A DNA stretch of 41,597 nt from Bacteroidaceae bacterium (GCA_017429945.1 JAFRNY010000068.1:1-41597), one strand, 5' to 3'; positions 1-9,182 are shown, numbered from the stretch's first letter. Made by a program: numbers and translations. The notes: generated from the sequence alone by a model not told the origin.

Positions 1-298
1 AAGTGCAATAATTATTATGTAAGTATATCGTTTCAACTTGGAACTTGGAACTTGTAACTTGGAACATTGAACTTGGAACTTTTGGAGCAGCGAGAGCAGT
101 CAAGCTCGCTTGAACTGCCGAGTCGTGACAAAAGTCAGCGAAGCTAACATTGACTATTGACCATTGACCATTGACTATTGACCATTGACCATTGGCCATT
201 GCGCTCGACGCTTGCGTCGCTTTGCTCAACCCTAAACGCTAAACGCTAAACCCTCAACGCTAAACCCTAAGCGCTCAACCAAAAAAGCGCAGCCATTC
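1..298. repeat. Mosaic intergenic region: heptamer arrays plus palindromic units
   Basis: No gene seen. The gap is a patchwork of 7-bp-period repeats with different words: TTGGAAC-like (about 35-82), ATTGACC/ATTGACT-like (about 150-202) and CGCTAAA/CCCTAAA-like (about 228-281). Between them lie a 70-bp element (81-150) that recurs at 2302-2371 and a perfect small palindrome, CGACGC-TT-GCGTCG (206-219). The dut gene ends at the right edge. Confidence 0.8.
81..150. repeat. 70-bp direct repeat, copy 1 (partner at 2302-2371)
   Basis: Nearly identical to 2302-2371 with about two differences. Each copy contains an imperfect hairpin (GCAGTCAAG ... CTTGAACTGC). Both copies have the same orientation and flank the dut-dgt pair. 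They look like a REP-type intergenic element; no ORF is supported in them. Confidence 0.85.
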
Positions 299-730
299 TC
301 ACACCCCGGTATGTCCGAATCCGCCGGCGCCGCGCTCAGTATCATCGAGCACATCCGTCGGCAGCCATTCCACACGTTCGTGGCGTGCCACCACCATCTG
401 CGCCACGCGCTCGCCGTCGTTGATTGTGAACGGCTCGTTCGAGAGGTTTACAAGAATCACGCACACCTCGCCGCGATAGTCCGCGTCGATAGTGCCGGGC
501 GTGTTCAGCACCGTCAGGCCATGCTTCAGCGCCAGGCCGCTGCGCGGCCGCACCTGTGCCTCATAGCCCTCGGGCAGGGCCATGAACAAGCCCGTAGGCA
601 CCAACACCCTCCCGAGCGGTTCCACCACGATGGGCGCATCGAGGTTGGCGCGCAGGTCCATGCCTGCCGAGAGGGGTGTGGCGTAGGCCGGCAACTGGTG
701 ATGCGACCGATTTATTATTCTCACTTCCAT
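299..730 (-). CDS. dut: dUTP diphosphatase (dUTPase)
   Basis: Hydrolyses dUTP to dUMP and pyrophosphate in the cytoplasm, which keeps uracil out of DNA and supplies dUMP for thymidylate synthesis. All five motifs of trimeric dUTPases are present in order: AGMDLRA (residues 22-28), [11 protein letters not shown] (61-71), [11 protein letters not shown] (79-89, with the catalytic Asp), GERVAQMVV (106-114) and the glycine-rich C-terminal [10 protein letters not shown] (133-142). At 143 residues it has the normal length for the family. It is divergent from dgt, another dNTP-pool enzyme, and a TATTTTTG -7 box lies at 821-828 on this strand, about 90 nt upstream of the start. The longer antisense ORF over it is a shadow. 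Identification is secure. Confidence 0.97.
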   Translation of the reverse strand: MEVRIINRSHHQLPAYATPLSAGMDLRANLDAPIVVEPLGRVLVPTGLFMALPEGYEAQVRPRSGLALKHGLTVLNTPGTIDADYRGEVCVILVNLSNEPFTINDGERVAQMVVARHERVEWLPTDVLDDTERGAGGFGHTGV

Positions 731-820
731 GTCTCTGTTTCGTAGTTACGTTAGTCACCGCCGGGCCCTCCCGCGCCGCATTATGTGCCGCGAGAGCGTG
801 CTCCGTCGTAAAATTCGGCA

Positions 821-828
821 CAAAAATA
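821..828 (-). promoter_or_regulatory. -7 box (TATTTTTG) for dut
   Basis: Matches the Bacteroidetes sigma-ABfr -7 consensus TAnnTTTG on the minus strand, upstream of dut. No clear -33 TTTG at the usual spacing. Confidence 0.55.
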
Positions 829-871
829 CAAAAATATTATTGAACGCACGCGCGATATGAGTTTTTTTATC

Positions 872-879
872 TACTTTTG
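872..879 (+). promoter_or_regulatory. -7 box (TACTTTTG) for dgt
   Basis: TAnnTTTG match 33 nt before the dgt start. Together with the box at 821-828 it makes a divergent dut/dgt promoter region. No convincing -33 element. Confidence 0.6.
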
Positions 880-911
880 CAGCACTATATAATCCAGAAC
901 ACCCCCTTGCG

Positions 912-2270
912 ATGCATTGGAAACAACTTTTAAGCAGCCAACGGCTCGGTTTGGAGGGCCAGCAAGGCCATCGCGACGACCGCACTGAATTTCAGCGCGA
1001 CTACGACCGCCTCATCTTCTCCGCCCCCTTCCGCCGGCTGCAGAACAAGACTCAGGTGTTCCCCTTGCCTGGCAGCATCTTCGTCCACAACCGCCTCACC
1101 CACAGCCTCGAAGTCTCCAGCGTGGGACGATCGCTGGGCAACGATAGCGCGCGCCTGCTACTCGAGCGCCATCCCGAGCTCGCACAGACACACCTCGGCG
1201 AGCTCGGAGCCATCGTCAGCGCAGCCTGCCTCGCACACGACCTGGGCAACCCGCCCTTCGGCCACTCCGGCGAGCGCGCCATAGCCACCTATTTCAGCGA
1301 AGGATCCGGACGATGGCTCCAGACCTTCGAGGACCCCGAGACGGGCGACCGCCTCACGCCACTGCAGTGGGACGACCTCACCCACTTCGAGGGCAACGCC
1401 AACGCCTTCCGCCTCCTCACCCACCACTTCGACGGCCGCCGACCCGGGGGCTTCGTCATGACCTATAGCACGCTGGCCAGCATAGTCAAATACCCCTTCT
1501 CCAGCAACCTCGCCGGAGAGCATCTGAAGTTCGGCTTCTTCGAGGCCGAGCGCCCCGACTACGAGCGCATAGCCGCCGAGCTCGGCATAGAGCGCCTCAG
1601 CTCGCCGCCCGGCACCCTGCGCTACGCCCGCTTTCCCCTCGTCTATCTCGTGGAGGCCGCCGACGACATCTGCTACGAGATCATGGACATCGAGGACGCC
1701 CACAAGCTGCGCATCCTCTCCACGGCCGACACGCGCGAGCTCCTCATGGCCTATTTCGAGCCCGCGCGGCGCGACGAGATAGCGCGCCACCTCGCACGCC
1801 TCGACGTGCGCGATGTCAATGAGCAGATTGTTTACCTCCGCTCCTGCGTCATCAACTGCCTCGAGGCCGAATGTGTGCGCGTCTTCGTCGATGCCGAGCA
1901 AGAGATCCTCAGCGGGCGCTTCCAGGGCACACTCATCGAGCATATCTCCGACACGCCACGCCGAGCCTACGACGCATGCGTCAGCACGTCCTACGGCCAT
2001 ATCTACCATTCCAAGGACGTCGTCGATATCGAGCTCGCCGGCTTCCGCGTCATGACATCGCTCACCGACATCATGGTCGAGGCCGCCATGCACCCCACGC
2101 GGGCCTACTCCGAGCTACTCCTCAACCGCGTCTCGCGGCAGTACCAGATACGCGCACCGCGCCTCTACGACCGCCTCCTCGCCGTGCTCGACTACATCTC
2201 CGGCATGACCGACGTCTATGCCCTCGACCTCTACCGCAAGATCAACGGCATGAGTTTCCCGATAATTTAA
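912..2270 (+). CDS. dgt: Deoxyguanosinetriphosphate triphosphohydrolase (dGTPase, HD domain)
   Basis: Predicted to cleave dNTPs (classically dGTP) to the deoxynucleoside and triphosphate, tuning the dNTP pool. The family signature RRLQNKTQVF (41-50) is followed by the HD-domain metal ligands: H64 in NRLTHSLEV, the H109-D110 pair in LAHDLGNPPFGH, and a further conserved histidine at 118. At 452 residues it has the size of bacterial dGTPases of the dgt group. The start has a TAnnTTTG box 33 nt upstream. It sits back to back with dut, so both genes of this short segment act on nucleotide pools. The exact substrate among dNTPs is inferred from family only. The coding region is GC-rich, which creates a 311-codon antisense shadow ORF. 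Confidence 0.95.
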   Translation: MHWKQLLSSQRLGLEGQQGHRDDRTEFQRDYDRLIFSAPFRRLQNKTQVFPLPGSIFVHNRLTHSLEVSSVGRSLGNDSARLLLERHPELAQTHLGELGAIVSAACLAHDLGNPPFGHSGERAIATYFSEGSGRWLQTFEDPETGDRLTPLQWDDLTHFEGNANAFRLLTHHFDGRRPGGFVMTYSTLASIVKYPFSSNLAGEHLKFGFFEAERPDYERIAAELGIERLSSPPGTLRYARFPLVYLVEAADDICYEIMDIEDAHKLRILSTADTRELLMAYFEPARRDEIARHLARLDVRDVNEQIVYLRSCVINCLEAECVRVFVDAEQEILSGRFQGTLIEHISDTPRRAYDACVSTSYGHIYHSKDVVDIELAGFRVMTSLTDIMVEAAMHPTRAYSELLLNRVSRQYQIRAPRLYDRLLAVLDYISGMTDVYALDLYRKINGMSFPII

Positions 2271-2476
2271 ACATTGAACTTTGAACATTGAACTTTGAAC
2301 ATTTGGAGCAGCGAGGGCAGTCAAGCTCGCTTGAACTGCCGAGTCGCGACAAAAGTCAGCGAAGCTAACATGAACTTTGAACTTTGAACTTTAATAATCC
2401 CCTGCAGCATCCACTCTCTCCCCTTTAGGGGGAGCCGGAGGGGGCCAGGAGCCGGAGGGGGCAAAACCATAAACAT
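2269..2476. repeat. Intergenic mosaic: heptamers, 70-bp repeat copy 2, GC-rich palindromic element
   Basis: TTGAACA/TTGAACT heptamers start at the dgt stop codon. They are followed by the second copy of the 70-bp repeat (2302-2371), more TTGAACT heptamers, and a GC-rich palindromic element at about 2413-2462 (CTCTCTCCCC, then GGGGGAGCCGGAGGGGG-like units, the second part duplicated). dapB starts 14 bp after it. Confidence 0.8.
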
Positions 2477-3247
2477 ATGAAAATAGCACTAATAGGTTAT
2501 GGCCGCATGGGCCATATGATTGAAGAGATAGCCATCAGCCGCGGCCACGAGATAGCCTGCCGCATCGATGTCGACAACCAGGCCGACTTCGACTCCCCGG
2601 CCTTCCGCTCCGCCGACGTAGCAATAGAATTCACCGCCCCCGCCGTGGCCTATTCCAACATACGCCGCGCCTTCGATGCCGGTGTCAAAGTCGTCTCAGG
2701 CAGCACAGGCTGGTATGCCGACCATGCCGCCGAGATGCAGAACCTCTGCGCCGACGGTGCCCACACCCTCTTCTGGAGTTCCAACTTCAGCGTCGGTGTT
2801 TACCTCTTCGGCCTCGTCAACCGCTACCTCGCACGCCTCATGAACCGCTTCCCCGACTACAGCCCGGCCATGACCGAGGTCCACCACGTCCACAAGCTCG
2901 ACCACCCCTCCGGCACCGCCATCACCCTCGCCCAGCAGCTCATCGACGAGGTAGGCCGCATCAACGGTTATGCCGCCTTCCTCCAGCCCGACAGCCCCGA
3001 AGCCGCCGGCGAGCACGCCCCCAAGAGCGCCGAGCAGGGCCTCCTGCCCATCACCTCCGTCCGCCGCGGCGAGGTGCCCGGCATACACTCCATCACCTGG
3101 GACAGCGCCGCCGATGCCATCACCATCACCCACGACGCACACTCCCGCCGCGGCTTCGCCCTCGGAGCCGTCCTCGCTGCCGAATACGCCGCCACCCACA
3201 CCGGACTCCTCACCATGGACGATTTGTTCCGCGGAGCGGAAGAATGA
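2477..3247 (+). CDS. dapB: 4-hydroxy-tetrahydrodipicolinate reductase
   Basis: NAD(P)H-dependent reduction of hydroxy-tetrahydrodipicolinate in the lysine/diaminopimelate pathway, which supplies peptidoglycan crosslinking residues. The N-terminal Rossmann motif is GYGRMGHM (7-14). The catalytic/substrate segment EVHHVHKLDHPSGT spans 134-147, with H136/H137 and K140 as the expected active-site residues. The C-terminus returns to the cofactor domain. At 256 residues it is of usual length. It is probably first in a rightward series with lepB; the 148-bp gap to lepB is filled with AT-rich 7-bp repeats. Confidence 0.96.
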   Translation: MKIALIGYGRMGHMIEEIAISRGHEIACRIDVDNQADFDSPAFRSADVAIEFTAPAVAYSNIRRAFDAGVKVVSGSTGWYADHAAEMQNLCADGAHTLFWSSNFSVGVYLFGLVNRYLARLMNRFPDYSPAMTEVHHVHKLDHPSGTAITLAQQLIDEVGRINGYAAFLQPDSPEAAGEHAPKSAEQGLLPITSVRRGEVPGIHSITWDSAADAITITHDAHSRRGFALGAVLAAEYAATHTGLLTMDDLFRGAEE

Positions 3248-3392
3248 ACATTGATAATTGATAATTGATAATTGATAATTTGCAATTGACAATTTGTAAT
3301 TTGTAATTTGCAATTGATAATTCATAATTCATAATTGATAATTTAATTTGCAATTGATAATTTGAAATTTGTAATTGATAATAATTGATTGA
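3243..3392. repeat. Heptamer array (ATAATTG/ATAATTT-like)
   Basis: About 20 degenerate 7-bp units of the form ataattg, gcaattg, gtaattt fill the whole dapB-lepB gap, beginning just before the dapB stop codon and ending at the lepB start. No gene, terminator or clear promoter is visible inside. Confidence 0.85.
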
Positions 3393-3395
3393 ATA

Positions 3396-4853
3396 ATGAA
3401 AGAAACAGATAAGAAACCAATCACTTGGCGCGACTGGGCCAAATTCCTCGTCGTGGCCGCACTCTACATCTGGTTCCTCGCATGGGTCGACGCCTGGTGG
3501 GGCCTCATCATCCTGCCCTTCATCTTCGACGCCTACATCACCAAGAAAATACCCTGGGGCTGGTGGCGCGAGCTCGAGAACCCCGTCACGCGCACCATCA
3601 TGTCGTGGGTCGATGCCATCGTCTTCGCCCTCGTCGCCGTCTATTTCGTCAACATCTATTTCTTTCAGAACTACACCATACCCTCATCATCCCTCGAGAA
3701 GAGCCTACTCGTGGGCGACTACCTCTTCGTCTCAAAGATGAGCTACGGCCCGCGCGTGCCGCAGACACCGCTCTCGCTGCCACTCGTGCAGCACACCCTG
3801 CCCAACGGCATGCAATCCTACTCCGAGCTCATCAGCTGGGACTATAAGCGCGTCTCGCCACGCCCCGTGCAGCTCAACGACATCGTCGTCTTCAACTACC
3901 CCTCGGGCGACACCGTAGTGGCCAACCCCCTCTACCAAGCCGCCGATTTCTACGGCCTCTGCTACGGCTATGGCCGCCAGATCATACGCCAGAACTCGCC
4001 ACAGCTGCCCGTCATCGACAGCCTCAACGCCCTGCAGCGCCGCCAGCTCGCCGACATCTACTACGCCGTAGGCCGCCAGTACCTCACCGAGAACCGCCAG
4101 GAGTTCGGCGAGATTCTCTCGCGCCCCGTCGACCGCCGCGAGAACTACGTCAAGCGCTGTGTGGGACTCCCCGGACAAACCCTCGAGATACGCGACCGCG
4201 TCATCTACCTCGACGGACAGCCCAATAAAGAGCCCGACAACGTGCAGTACAACTACCACATCACCTTCCGCGACCCCCTCCAGCGCGACCTCAACGCCGA
4301 TGTGGCCCATGAGCTCCGCCTGCGCAGCGAGGACCTCCGCGACCTCCATCAGACCGGCGCCATCCCCCTCACCGCTGCCGCACGCGAGCGACTCCTCAAG
4401 GAGCCCTACATCAGCAGCATCGACGTCGATACCACAGCCGTCACCGAGGACCTCTACCCCCTCAACGGCTTCACCGGCTGGACGCGCGACAACTACGGCC
4501 CCATCTGGATTCCCGCCAAAGGGCAGAGCGTAAACCTCACCCTCGACAACCTGCCTCTCTACGAGCGACCCATAGCCGTTTATGAGGGCAACAGCCTACG
4601 CGTAGATCCCAACGGCACCATCTTCATCAACGACACCGTAGCCACCTCCTACACCTTCCGTATGGACTACTACTGGATGATGGGCGACAACCGCCACTGC
4701 TCTGCCGACAGCCGCTACTGGGGATTCGTACCCGAAGACCACGTCGTAGGGAAACCCATCATGATTTGGCTCTCTATTGATAAAGACAGAGCCTGGTCCG
4801 ACGGACGTATCCGATGGAACAGACTCTTCAGATGGGTGGACGGGATAAAGTAA
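3396..4853 (+). CDS. lepB: Signal peptidase I (long Bacteroidetes form)
   Basis: Membrane serine protease that removes signal peptides from exported proteins. Two hydrophobic segments near the N-terminus (about residues 15-45 and 68-90) anchor it. Box B (IPSSSLEKSLL, 95-105) carries the predicted nucleophile S99. The general-base lysine is K253 in NYVKRCVGLPG. The late box MMGDNRHCSADSRYWG confirms the S26 family. At 485 residues it is much longer than E. coli LepB. The extra length lies between box C and the catalytic Lys and between the Lys and the last box, as is usual for Bacteroidetes enzymes. The DUF2851 gene follows after 34 bp and is probably cotranscribed. Confidence 0.95.
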   Translation: MKETDKKPITWRDWAKFLVVAALYIWFLAWVDAWWGLIILPFIFDAYITKKIPWGWWRELENPVTRTIMSWVDAIVFALVAVYFVNIYFFQNYTIPSSSLEKSLLVGDYLFVSKMSYGPRVPQTPLSLPLVQHTLPNGMQSYSELISWDYKRVSPRPVQLNDIVVFNYPSGDTVVANPLYQAADFYGLCYGYGRQIIRQNSPQLPVIDSLNALQRRQLADIYYAVGRQYLTENRQEFGEILSRPVDRRENYVKRCVGLPGQTLEIRDRVIYLDGQPNKEPDNVQYNYHITFRDPLQRDLNADVAHELRLRSEDLRDLHQTGAIPLTAAARERLLKEPYISSIDVDTTAVTEDLYPLNGFTGWTRDNYGPIWIPAKGQSVNLTLDNLPLYERPIAVYEGNSLRVDPNGTIFINDTVATSYTFRMDYYWMMGDNRHCSADSRYWGFVPEDHVVGKPIMIWLSIDKDRAWSDGRIRWNRLFRWVDGIK

Positions 4854-4887
4854 ACCTAGCCGGCAGCCCAGAGCTGCAATCTTTCAG

Positions 4888-6192
4888 ATGGAACAACTCC
4901 TACATTACGTATGGCGCCATCGTCTCTTTCCCCTCGAAGCTTTAAGCACCACTTCGGGTGAGACAGTAGAGGTGATAGACCCCGGACTTCGTAACGCCGA
5001 TGCAGGCCCTGACTTCTTCAACGCCAAGGTCCGCATCGGCGCTACTGTCTGGGTTGGTAATGTAGAACTGCACATGCGCTCAAGCGATTGGGTGCGCCAT
5101 GGCCACGACACCGACGCAGCATACAACAGCATCATTCTTCATGTGGCGGAGGTCGTCGACGCCGATGTCGTCACGGCCGACGGCAAACGGCCTCCTCAGC
5201 TGCAGCTGTCTATCCCTGAGAGTCTCAGAGCCGACTATGCCGAGCTCTGCCGCACGGAGGATTACCCCCGTTGCTGGAGAATCATTCCAAGACTCTCGCG
5301 CTTGCTCACCCACTCCTGGCTATCGGCGCTCCTGGCCGAACGGCTACAAGAGCGGGCAGCCAAAGTCATTGAACGCCTGCGCCTAACCGACGGCGACTGG
5401 GAACGGGCATTCTTCATCACCTTAGCCCGCAACTTCGGTTTCGGCATTAATGGCGATGCCTTCGAATACTGGGCGCGCCACCTACCACTTCACGCCGCCG
5501 CTAAGCATCGCGATGACACATTCCAGCTCGAAGCCCTATTCCTCGGCTCGGCCGGACTGCTCACAGACGAAGCCATACCGCCGTCAGCGCGCACGGCAGC
5601 GGCCACCGACCCCTACCTCAAACGCCTGCGCAATGAATGGACTTTCCTGGCCCACAAGTTTCAATTGCCGGAGCCTATGGACCACTCACGCTGGCGCTAC
5701 CTGCGTCTCCGTCCTCAGAATTTCCCGCACCTGCGCATCGTGCAGCTCGCACAACTCTATGCCCGCCGCACGGCAGGACTGGCAGCTATCATAGCAGCCG
5801 CCGACCGCTCCGCACTGCACGAATGCTTCGCTGCAGGAGTGAGCGATTATTGGACAGAGCACTACCTTTTCGGACTGCCCTCTGAGCATAAAGAGAAAAC
5901 GCTCAGCACCGCCAGTCGCGACCTCATAATCATCAACTCCGTGGTCCCCACCCTCTTCGCCTACGGGCAAGAGCATCACGACGAGCACCTACAGGAGCGC
6001 GCCGTGGAGCTTCTGGAAGAGCTCAAGGCCGAGCGCAACTTCATCATGCGCCAATGGCAGCAATGCGGGCTGTCAGTCGACAATGCCGCCGACAGCCAGG
6101 CTCTCATCCAGCTCAAGCGCGAATACTGCGACCGCCTCGATTGCCTCCGCTGCCGGTTCGGCTACGAGTATCTTAAAGGGATTAGAGATTAG
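4888..6192 (+). CDS. DUF2851 family protein
   Basis: A 434-residue protein with no signal peptide or membrane segment. It matches my recollection of DUF2851, a conserved Bacteroidetes family without assigned biochemistry. Notable conserved-looking parts are the N-terminal GLRNADAGPDFFNAKVRIG, WVGNVELHMRSSDW and HDTDAAYNSIILHVAEVVD, and a C-terminal cysteine pair in CDRLDCLRCRFG that could bind a metal. The N-terminal acidic and His-containing segment resembles a nuclease-like beta core, but that is inference. It sits 34 bp after lepB and 72 bp before dprA, with GATTAGA heptamers in the second gap. Function unknown. Confidence 0.85.
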   Translation: MEQLLHYVWRHRLFPLEALSTTSGETVEVIDPGLRNADAGPDFFNAKVRIGATVWVGNVELHMRSSDWVRHGHDTDAAYNSIILHVAEVVDADVVTADGKRPPQLQLSIPESLRADYAELCRTEDYPRCWRIIPRLSRLLTHSWLSALLAERLQERAAKVIERLRLTDGDWERAFFITLARNFGFGINGDAFEYWARHLPLHAAAKHRDDTFQLEALFLGSAGLLTDEAIPPSARTAAATDPYLKRLRNEWTFLAHKFQLPEPMDHSRWRYLRLRPQNFPHLRIVQLAQLYARRTAGLAAIIAAADRSALHECFAAGVSDYWTEHYLFGLPSEHKEKTLSTASRDLIIINSVVPTLFAYGQEHHDEHLQERAVELLEELKAERNFIMRQWQQCGLSVDNAADSQALIQLKREYCDRLDCLRCRFGYEYLKGIRD

Positions 6193-6264
6193 AGATTAGG
6201 AATTGGTTGATAAAATAATAATGGCTCTCATCATTATGGATGAGAATAATGGCAACAACAGAAT

Positions 6265-7386
6265 ATGATTGACGAACAAGAACTGCTTTATACTATGGCT
6301 CTGACGATGGCCTTACGAGGCCACAGCAGATCGCAGCGGGTGCTCCTCGACACGCTCGGCAGCGCCACGGCGGTTTTCGAGAACCGTTCTGAAACCAGTA
6401 AGGTCTTCGAGAACGTATCGTCACGTGCCACTGAGTTGCTTGCGGCCATGCCGAGTTTCATGCGGGCATGTGAAGAGGAATTGGCTTACGCGCGCGCCCA
6501 TAATATAAAGGTACTTGCCATTCAGGACGAGGAGCACTATCCCGTGCGGCTCCGCACCTGCGACGATGCGCCATTAATCCTATACTACCTCGGCAATGCC
6601 GACTTGAACGCCAAGCACATCGTGAGCGTGGTTGGCACTCGCCGCTGCAGCGAACGGGGCCGCGATTTCTGCAAGAACATTGGCCGACAAATAGCCGAGC
6701 GCGACAGCGAAGCCCTCATCGTCAGCGGGCTGGCCTACGGTATTGATATCGCCGCCCACCGCGCAGCCTTAGACAACGGACTGCCCACGGTGGCGGTGCT
6801 CGCCCACGGCCTCGATGAGATTTACCCCTCTGTCCACCGCCAGACAGCCATTCAGATGCTCGAACGCGGCGGCCTACTCACGGAGTTCACCTGCCGCACG
6901 CCCATCGACCGCCTCAACTTCCTGCAGCGAAATCGAATCGTGGCGGGGATGTCAGATGCCACTGTCGTCGTAGAGAGTCCGGCCAAGGGAGGTTCGCTCA
7001 ATACGGCCCGCCTCGCCGCCGACTATCATCGCGAAGTGTTTGCCGTGCCTGGGCGGCCCAGCGACCTTAATTCTGAAGGCTGCAACACTCTCATAAAGCT
7101 CAATGCGGCAACGCTGATGACCTCGGCATCAGAGATGATGGACGAACTCGGTTGGGAGGGAGAGACCCGGAACGAGCCGCAACAGGCTCTGCTCTTCCCC
7201 GAAATGAGTGCAGAGGAGCAGAGCGTAGTGGCTGCACTTCAAGCGTCCGACAACGACCTCACTTTAGCAGAACTCAGCCATCGCACAGCCATTCCTACCT
7301 TCAAGCTTATGCCCCTGATGGTAGCGCTTGAGATGAAGGATTTAGTAAAGGCCATGGCGGGTCAGCGCTTTCATTTACGAAAATAA
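6265..7386 (+). CDS. dprA: DNA-processing protein DprA
   Basis: Binds incoming single-stranded DNA during natural transformation and loads RecA. The 373-residue protein has an N-terminal helical (SAM-like) region. A Rossmann-like core follows with VVGTRRCSERGRDF, SGLAYGIDIAAHRAAL, VLAHGLDEIYPSVH and the conserved NRIVAGMSDATVVVES, KGGSLNTARLA and AVPGRPSD segments. A C-terminal winged-helix (DML1-type) domain (about 310-373) completes the usual three-domain form. The gene is intact with normal motifs. It ends at a strong double hairpin terminator, so it is the last gene of the rightward group. Confidence 0.94.
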   Translation: MIDEQELLYTMALTMALRGHSRSQRVLLDTLGSATAVFENRSETSKVFENVSSRATELLAAMPSFMRACEEELAYARAHNIKVLAIQDEEHYPVRLRTCDDAPLILYYLGNADLNAKHIVSVVGTRRCSERGRDFCKNIGRQIAERDSEALIVSGLAYGIDIAAHRAALDNGLPTVAVLAHGLDEIYPSVHRQTAIQMLERGGLLTEFTCRTPIDRLNFLQRNRIVAGMSDATVVVESPAKGGSLNTARLAADYHREVFAVPGRPSDLNSEGCNTLIKLNAATLMTSASEMMDELGWEGETRNEPQQALLFPEMSAEEQSVVAALQASDNDLTLAELSHRTAIPTFKLMPLMVALEMKDLVKAMAGQRFHLRK

Positions 7387-7399
7387 TATAACGCTCAAA

Positions 7400-7443
7400 A
7401 AAAGACGTCCGGTCGCACACGCTTATGCGACCGGACGTCTTTT
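7400..7443. terminator. Bidirectional terminator hairpin (dprA / nhaA)
   Basis: Perfect 17-bp stem (7401-7417 with 7426-7442, core GACGTCCGGTCGCA) and 8-nt loop. A T run follows on both strands, stronger on the minus strand (the A run at 7397-7404). It serves the convergent dprA and nhaA genes. Confidence 0.85.
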
Positions 7444-7449
7444 GCTTTT

Positions 7450-7488
7450 CGACCGGTCGTATGCGTCGATACGACCGGTCGCTTTTTT
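7450..7488 (+). terminator. Second hairpin terminator after dprA
   Basis: 13-bp perfect stem CGACCGGTCGTAT (7450-7462) with 7469-7481, 6-nt loop, then a run of six T. It lies in tandem with the previous hairpin and shares the ACCGG core. Confidence 0.8.
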
Positions 7489-7498
7489 ACTTTCTTCC

Positions 7499-8872
7499 TT
7501 ACCCCTCCTTTTCTGCCTTTGGCAGTGTAGCGTTGAGCATAAATGCTCCTACGAGTGCAGAGGCGAGAGTACCGCAGAGGATGCCGAGCTTGGCTTCGTT
7601 GAGCATATCGGCCCCGTCGGTGCCGAGGTGTGCGGGATAGCTGAGGGCTGCTATGAACATGGACACGGTGAAACCTATGCCGCAGATCATACATACGCTG
7701 GCGAAGGAACGCCAGTTGCCGCCTTCGGGCATCTGGCACCAGCCGAGCTTGATGCTGAGCCATGAGGCGCTGAGGACGCCGGTGAACTTGCCTACGAGCA
7801 GACCGAGGAAGACGCCGAGGGCCACGCCGTGGAAGAGGCTGCCGATGCTCATGCCCGTGAAATCGACACCGGCATTGGCGAAGGCGAAGAGGGGTATGAC
7901 GACGTAGTTGATGGGCATGGCCAGCTGGTCCTCGATGTCCTGCAGCGGCGAGATGAGCTGGTCGGAGGCTTTCTCGATGCGGCGCAGCAGTTGTATGTCG
8001 CCTTTGTCGAGCACCATGGCGCGGTTGCGGTCGGCCTCGGAGAACTCTATGTCGGGGTATTCCTTGAGGTACTCGCGGATGTATTCCATATAATAACGCG
8101 TGCCGCGCGTGAGGTTGGCCGGGATGCAGAAGGCGAGGACGACACCGGCGATGGTGGCGTGGATGCCGGAGTTCATGACGAGGTACCAGAGGATGAGGCC
8201 GAAGGACATATAGAAGGCTTTGACGCGCACCTCATGGCGATTGCCCCAGAGGAGGACGGCCACCACGGCCACGGCGGCGAGGAGGTAGGGCCAGGCGAGG
8301 CCCTGGGAATAGAAGAGGGCGATGACGATGATGCCTCCGAGGTCGTCGGCCACGGCGAGGGCGGCGAGGAAGATCTTAAGACCTATGGGCACACGCTTGC
8401 CGAACATCGAGAGCACGCCGAGCGAGAAGGCGATGTCGGTGGCCATAGGTATGGCACAGCCGCGCTCCATAAGGGGATGGCCCAGGCACACGCAGAAGAA
8501 GACGATGACGGGCATGAGCATGCCGCCGCAGGCTCCTATGATGGGGAGCATGGCCTTCTGGCGCGTGGAGAGTTCGCCGCACAGCACCTCGCGCTTGATC
8601 TCGAGGCCCACGCTGAGGAAGAAGAAGAACATGAGGAAGTCGTTGATGAAATCCATCAGCGTGAGGGTGTGGCCGCCATGGCTGAAGACGTTGAAACCGC
8701 CTATGCTGAGCGACACGGGCTGCTCCCAGAGCCAGGCGAAGAGGTGGCGCGTGGCGGGGAGGTTGGCGAAGAGGAGGGCCAGCACGGTGGCTATGATTAG
8801 TAGCCCGCTGGCACTGACGTAGCGGCGGATGAGGCCGCTGAATGATGATTCGATGTTGTTTTTCTCGTTCAT
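7499..8872 (-). CDS. nhaA: Na+/H+ antiporter NhaA
   Basis: Inner-membrane antiporter that exports Na+ in exchange for protons, for sodium and pH homeostasis. The 457-residue protein has about twelve hydrophobic segments. Family hallmarks are MDFINDFLMFFFFLSVGLEIKRE (broken here only by listing: residues 73-95), ATDIAFSLG (144-152) and the ion-binding Asp pair D176-D177 in ALAVADDLGG. A hydrophilic linker of roughly residues 265-315 separates the two halves, longer than in the E. coli protein and common in Bacteroidetes NhaA. The gene stands alone on the minus strand and ends at the bidirectional terminator. Confidence 0.96.
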   Translation of the reverse strand: MNEKNNIESSFSGLIRRYVSASGLLIIATVLALLFANLPATRHLFAWLWEQPVSLSIGGFNVFSHGGHTLTLMDFINDFLMFFFFLSVGLEIKREVLCGELSTRQKAMLPIIGACGGMLMPVIVFFCVCLGHPLMERGCAIPMATDIAFSLGVLSMFGKRVPIGLKIFLAALAVADDLGGIIVIALFYSQGLAWPYLLAAVAVVAVLLWGNRHEVRVKAFYMSFGLILWYLVMNSGIHATIAGVVLAFCIPANLTRGTRYYMEYIREYLKEYPDIEFSEADRNRAMVLDKGDIQLLRRIEKASDQLISPLQDIEDQLAMPINYVVIPLFAFANAGVDFTGMSIGSLFHGVALGVFLGLLVGKFTGVLSASWLSIKLGWCQMPEGGNWRSFASVCMICGIGFTVSMFIAALSYPAHLGTDGADMLNEAKLGILCGTLASALVGAFMLNATLPKAEKEG

Positions 8873-9182
8873 AATGATTGTAGGTATTTATTTTTAAAAC
8901 TTTTCACACCCGACGGGATAACTAAGAATATCATTCAAAAATCTAATATAAAATCATTCAATAGGATGTTTGATAGATTTTTAAAAAGATTTTCTTGAGA
9001 TTTTGAGGCCGAAGGCCGACCACCCAAAGGGTAGCTGAATCGTTGCCTTAAGCAGGATTATTGTCTCTTTTCATTCTTCATTTTTCACTTTTCATTTTTC
9101 ACTTTTCACTCTTCACTTTTCATTTTTCATTTTTCACTTTTCATTTTTCACTTTTCACTCTTCACTTTTCACTTTTCACTCT
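8873..9182. repeat. Intergenic: AT-rich repeat element copy A and TTTTCAC heptamer array
   Basis: Positions about 8927-9020 hold an AT-rich element (aagaatatc... ctaatataaaatcattca ... ttaaaaagattttcttgag, ending GAGGCCGAAGGCCGACCA) that recurs at about 35586-35737. Positions 9061-9190 are some eighteen heptamers of the form (c/t)tttTCA. No gene; a minus-strand promoter for nhaA was not recognised. Confidence 0.8.
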
